From Alphaproteobacteria bacterium (GTDB lineage Bacteria > Pseudomonadota > Alphaproteobacteria > Rs-D84): 7,145 nucleotides of DNA. The position numbers and the translations under genes are program-made. Shown piece by piece: positions 5,762 through 7,145 of the stretch. Where the stretch lies: assembly GCA_024402755.1 (NCBI GenBank), contig JAKSTD010000017.1, positions 1 to 7,145 of the forward strand, read 5' to 3'. Every line of letters starts with the position of its first letter. Within the stretch, counting starts at the first letter, position 1. The notes under the pieces were generated by a model, which searched no databases, had not been told where the DNA came from, and was given only the letters and a program-made list of their open reading frames with translations.

Positions 5762-7145
5762 ATGATTGGCGAGAGAGAAAATTTTGATTCACAAACACAA
5801 TATGGTTCGTTGATTATGCGTCAATATAATATAGACGGCAACGAAATCAGCGCTTTTTATGATTTCGCTGATAAATTGGTTTTTGTCTTGGATAATACAA
5901 TTAATTCCCGTAAACCTAATATTTTGTTGGTGATTAATCCTGATGCAGATAAAAAATGGGATGAAATATTATCTGGTAATTATGGTATTGATTTAGAAAC
6001 GATTCGTCCAAAACAAGATAACAAATATCAAAAGTTTGATATTGAATATTCTGGGTTGGGTATATATGATGCCCTGATAAAGGCGTATGATGCAGGCGAT
6101 TCGTTGGAAGAATCTTTGAATCAGTTGATGATTTTGCGTGATTCTGCGGCACGACATAGTGCGATGACGCGTTTAAATGCCGCAAACGAAGTAATCGCGA
6201 AAACAAACACAACAATCGTGAAAACCAAAGAATCTATCGTTAGATTACAGGCGCGAATCAAAACCTTGCGTGCTAAGTTGGCTGAGGCAAAGAAAGGTAT
6301 CGGTCGTGAACCAACCAAACAATCTGCTTCGAAAATTTTGAAATTGGAATCTCAATTAGATGTCGCGGGTGAAAAGTTAAAGCGCGCCCAGGAAAGATTG
6401 AAATCTGCCCAACGTCGATTGGAAACTGCAACTGTAGATGCCGAATTGGCTAGTGAATTATTAAACTTGCCATCTGGGGAAATAAAACAGGTCGTAAAAA
6501 AACAGGCCCCTGTTGTTGTTCCTGCTAAACGAAATGCAGGGGTAAAGAAAAAACAGGCGGAACCCCAATACGAAGAAGATGAAGAAGAATATCAATATCA
6601 ACAAGATAATGCTGATAATCTTGTTCAAGAAGAGCATACAGAAGAAATAGAAGAAGATTACAGCGAAGAGGAAACAGAAAAAGATAAACCGTTGTTTAAT
6701 GAAGACCCGCAAATTTTGGATGATGATATTGCGTTTAAACCTATTAGTTTCGAAGCGCCGGTTGTTCCAGAAATTTCTAAAACTAACGATATGCCGAATT
6801 TAAATCAAGATACAATCTTGGTCGAAGAAACAACGGAAACGACAACAGAAGAAGATAAAAAAGAAGAAGGTGTTGCTGGTGAGACAGCAAAAGAACAAAC
6901 GCCAGTTCTGGAATCTATGATACCTGTTCCTGTGGAAGAAAGTGAAGTGCCTGCGCCTATTTTTGAACCAGGTGAAATAGAAGAAACAGATGTTTTTGAA
7001 GAAAGGCCATTGGATGAATCTTTGCCTGTCGAATCTGGTCAATATGGGAACAGTTATACAGATAAAACCAGTGAAGAAGAATCGTTGAATTTAGAAGTTT
7101 TAAGAGAAGAAGATATGCGGCAACCCGAACCAGAAGTAGCGGAAG
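5762..7145 (+). CDS. Coiled-coil protein with acidic low-complexity tail, partial at 3' end (at least 461 aa, unknown)
   Basis: The reading frame is open from the ATG at 5762 to the window edge (461 codons seen) with no stop. I do not recognise the family. There is no signal peptide or membrane segment, so it is probably cytoplasmic. Residues 1 to about 130 look globular, with alternating hydrophobic stretches such as K-L-V-F-V-L-D (38-44) and N-I-L-L-V-I-N-P (53-60). Residues about 141-236 are a Lys/Arg/Leu/Ala-rich helical coiled coil. A short basic segment (about 241-265) precedes a very acidic stretch: 267-308 holds about 21 Asp/Glu in 42 residues. The rest is Glu/Pro/Thr/Val-rich and probably disordered. 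It starts 12 nt after the gcrA stop with a good GGAG site, so it is probably co-transcribed. The layout could suit a scaffold or structural protein, but that is inference. Confidence 0.85.
   Translation, partial: MIGERENFDSQTQYGSLIMRQYNIDGNEISAFYDFADKLVFVLDNTINSRKPNILLVINPDADKKWDEILSGNYGIDLETIRPKQDNKYQKFDIEYSGLGIYDALIKAYDAGDSLEESLNQLMILRDSAARHSAMTRLNAANEVIAKTNTTIVKTKESIVRLQARIKTLRAKLAEAKKGIGREPTKQSASKILKLESQLDVAGEKLKRAQERLKSAQRRLETATVDAELASELLNLPSGEIKQVVKKQAPVVVPAKRNAGVKKKQAEPQYEEDEEEYQYQQDNADNLVQEEHTEEIEEDYSEEETEKDKPLFNEDPQILDDDIAFKPISFEAPVVPEISKTNDMPNLNQDTILVEETTETTTEEDKKEEGVAGETAKEQTPVLESMIPVPVEESEVPAPIFEPGEIEETDVFEERPLDESLPVESGQYGNSYTDKTSEEESLNLEVLREEDMRQPEPEVAE

Noticed and set aside
6461..7042. 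Phe-rich minus-strand frames at the right end
   Set aside because: They are the antisense of the Glu/Lys-rich tail of the gene starting at 5762.

Overview
The window looks like part of an AT-rich alphaproteobacterial chromosome. The strongest marker is a GcrA-type cell-cycle regulator at 5180-5749, a family known essentially only from Alphaproteobacteria. By eye the GC content is low for that class, which suggests a host-associated or reduced-genome lineage. No tRNA, rRNA, mobile element, CRISPR array or phage gene is visible, and genes cover nearly every base.

The layout is two divergent transcription units leaving a short shared promoter region (5107-5179). Leftward on the minus strand lie four closely packed genes. 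They are a single-domain A24 (prepilin-type) peptidase (4645-5106), a 689-residue exported protein (2557-4626), a 723-residue exported protein (393-2564, overlapping the previous gene by 8 nt), and a 98-residue cysteine-containing exported protein (36-332). I could not assign the three exported proteins to a named family. The two large ones share an architecture: signal peptide, cysteine-bearing N-terminal part, hydrophobic segment, long basic cysteine-free middle, second hydrophobic segment, cysteine-bearing C-terminal part. This suggests membrane-spanning envelope proteins with oxidised domains outside and a basic loop inside. Together the cluster reads as an envelope or surface module.

Rightward on the plus strand lie gcrA and, 12 nt after it, a large cytoplasmic-looking protein (from 5762, running off the right edge). 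That protein has a globular N-terminus, a basic coiled coil and a long acidic, low-complexity tail. The spacing suggests co-transcription with gcrA.

The most interesting points are the paired unknown membrane-topology proteins downstream of a lone peptidase domain, a strict four-residue lysine periodicity in the 689-residue protein, and the divergent region, where the -10 elements of both directions overlap and a GANTC site lies in the spacer of the gcrA promoter. All functional statements come from reading the sequence; no homology search was done.
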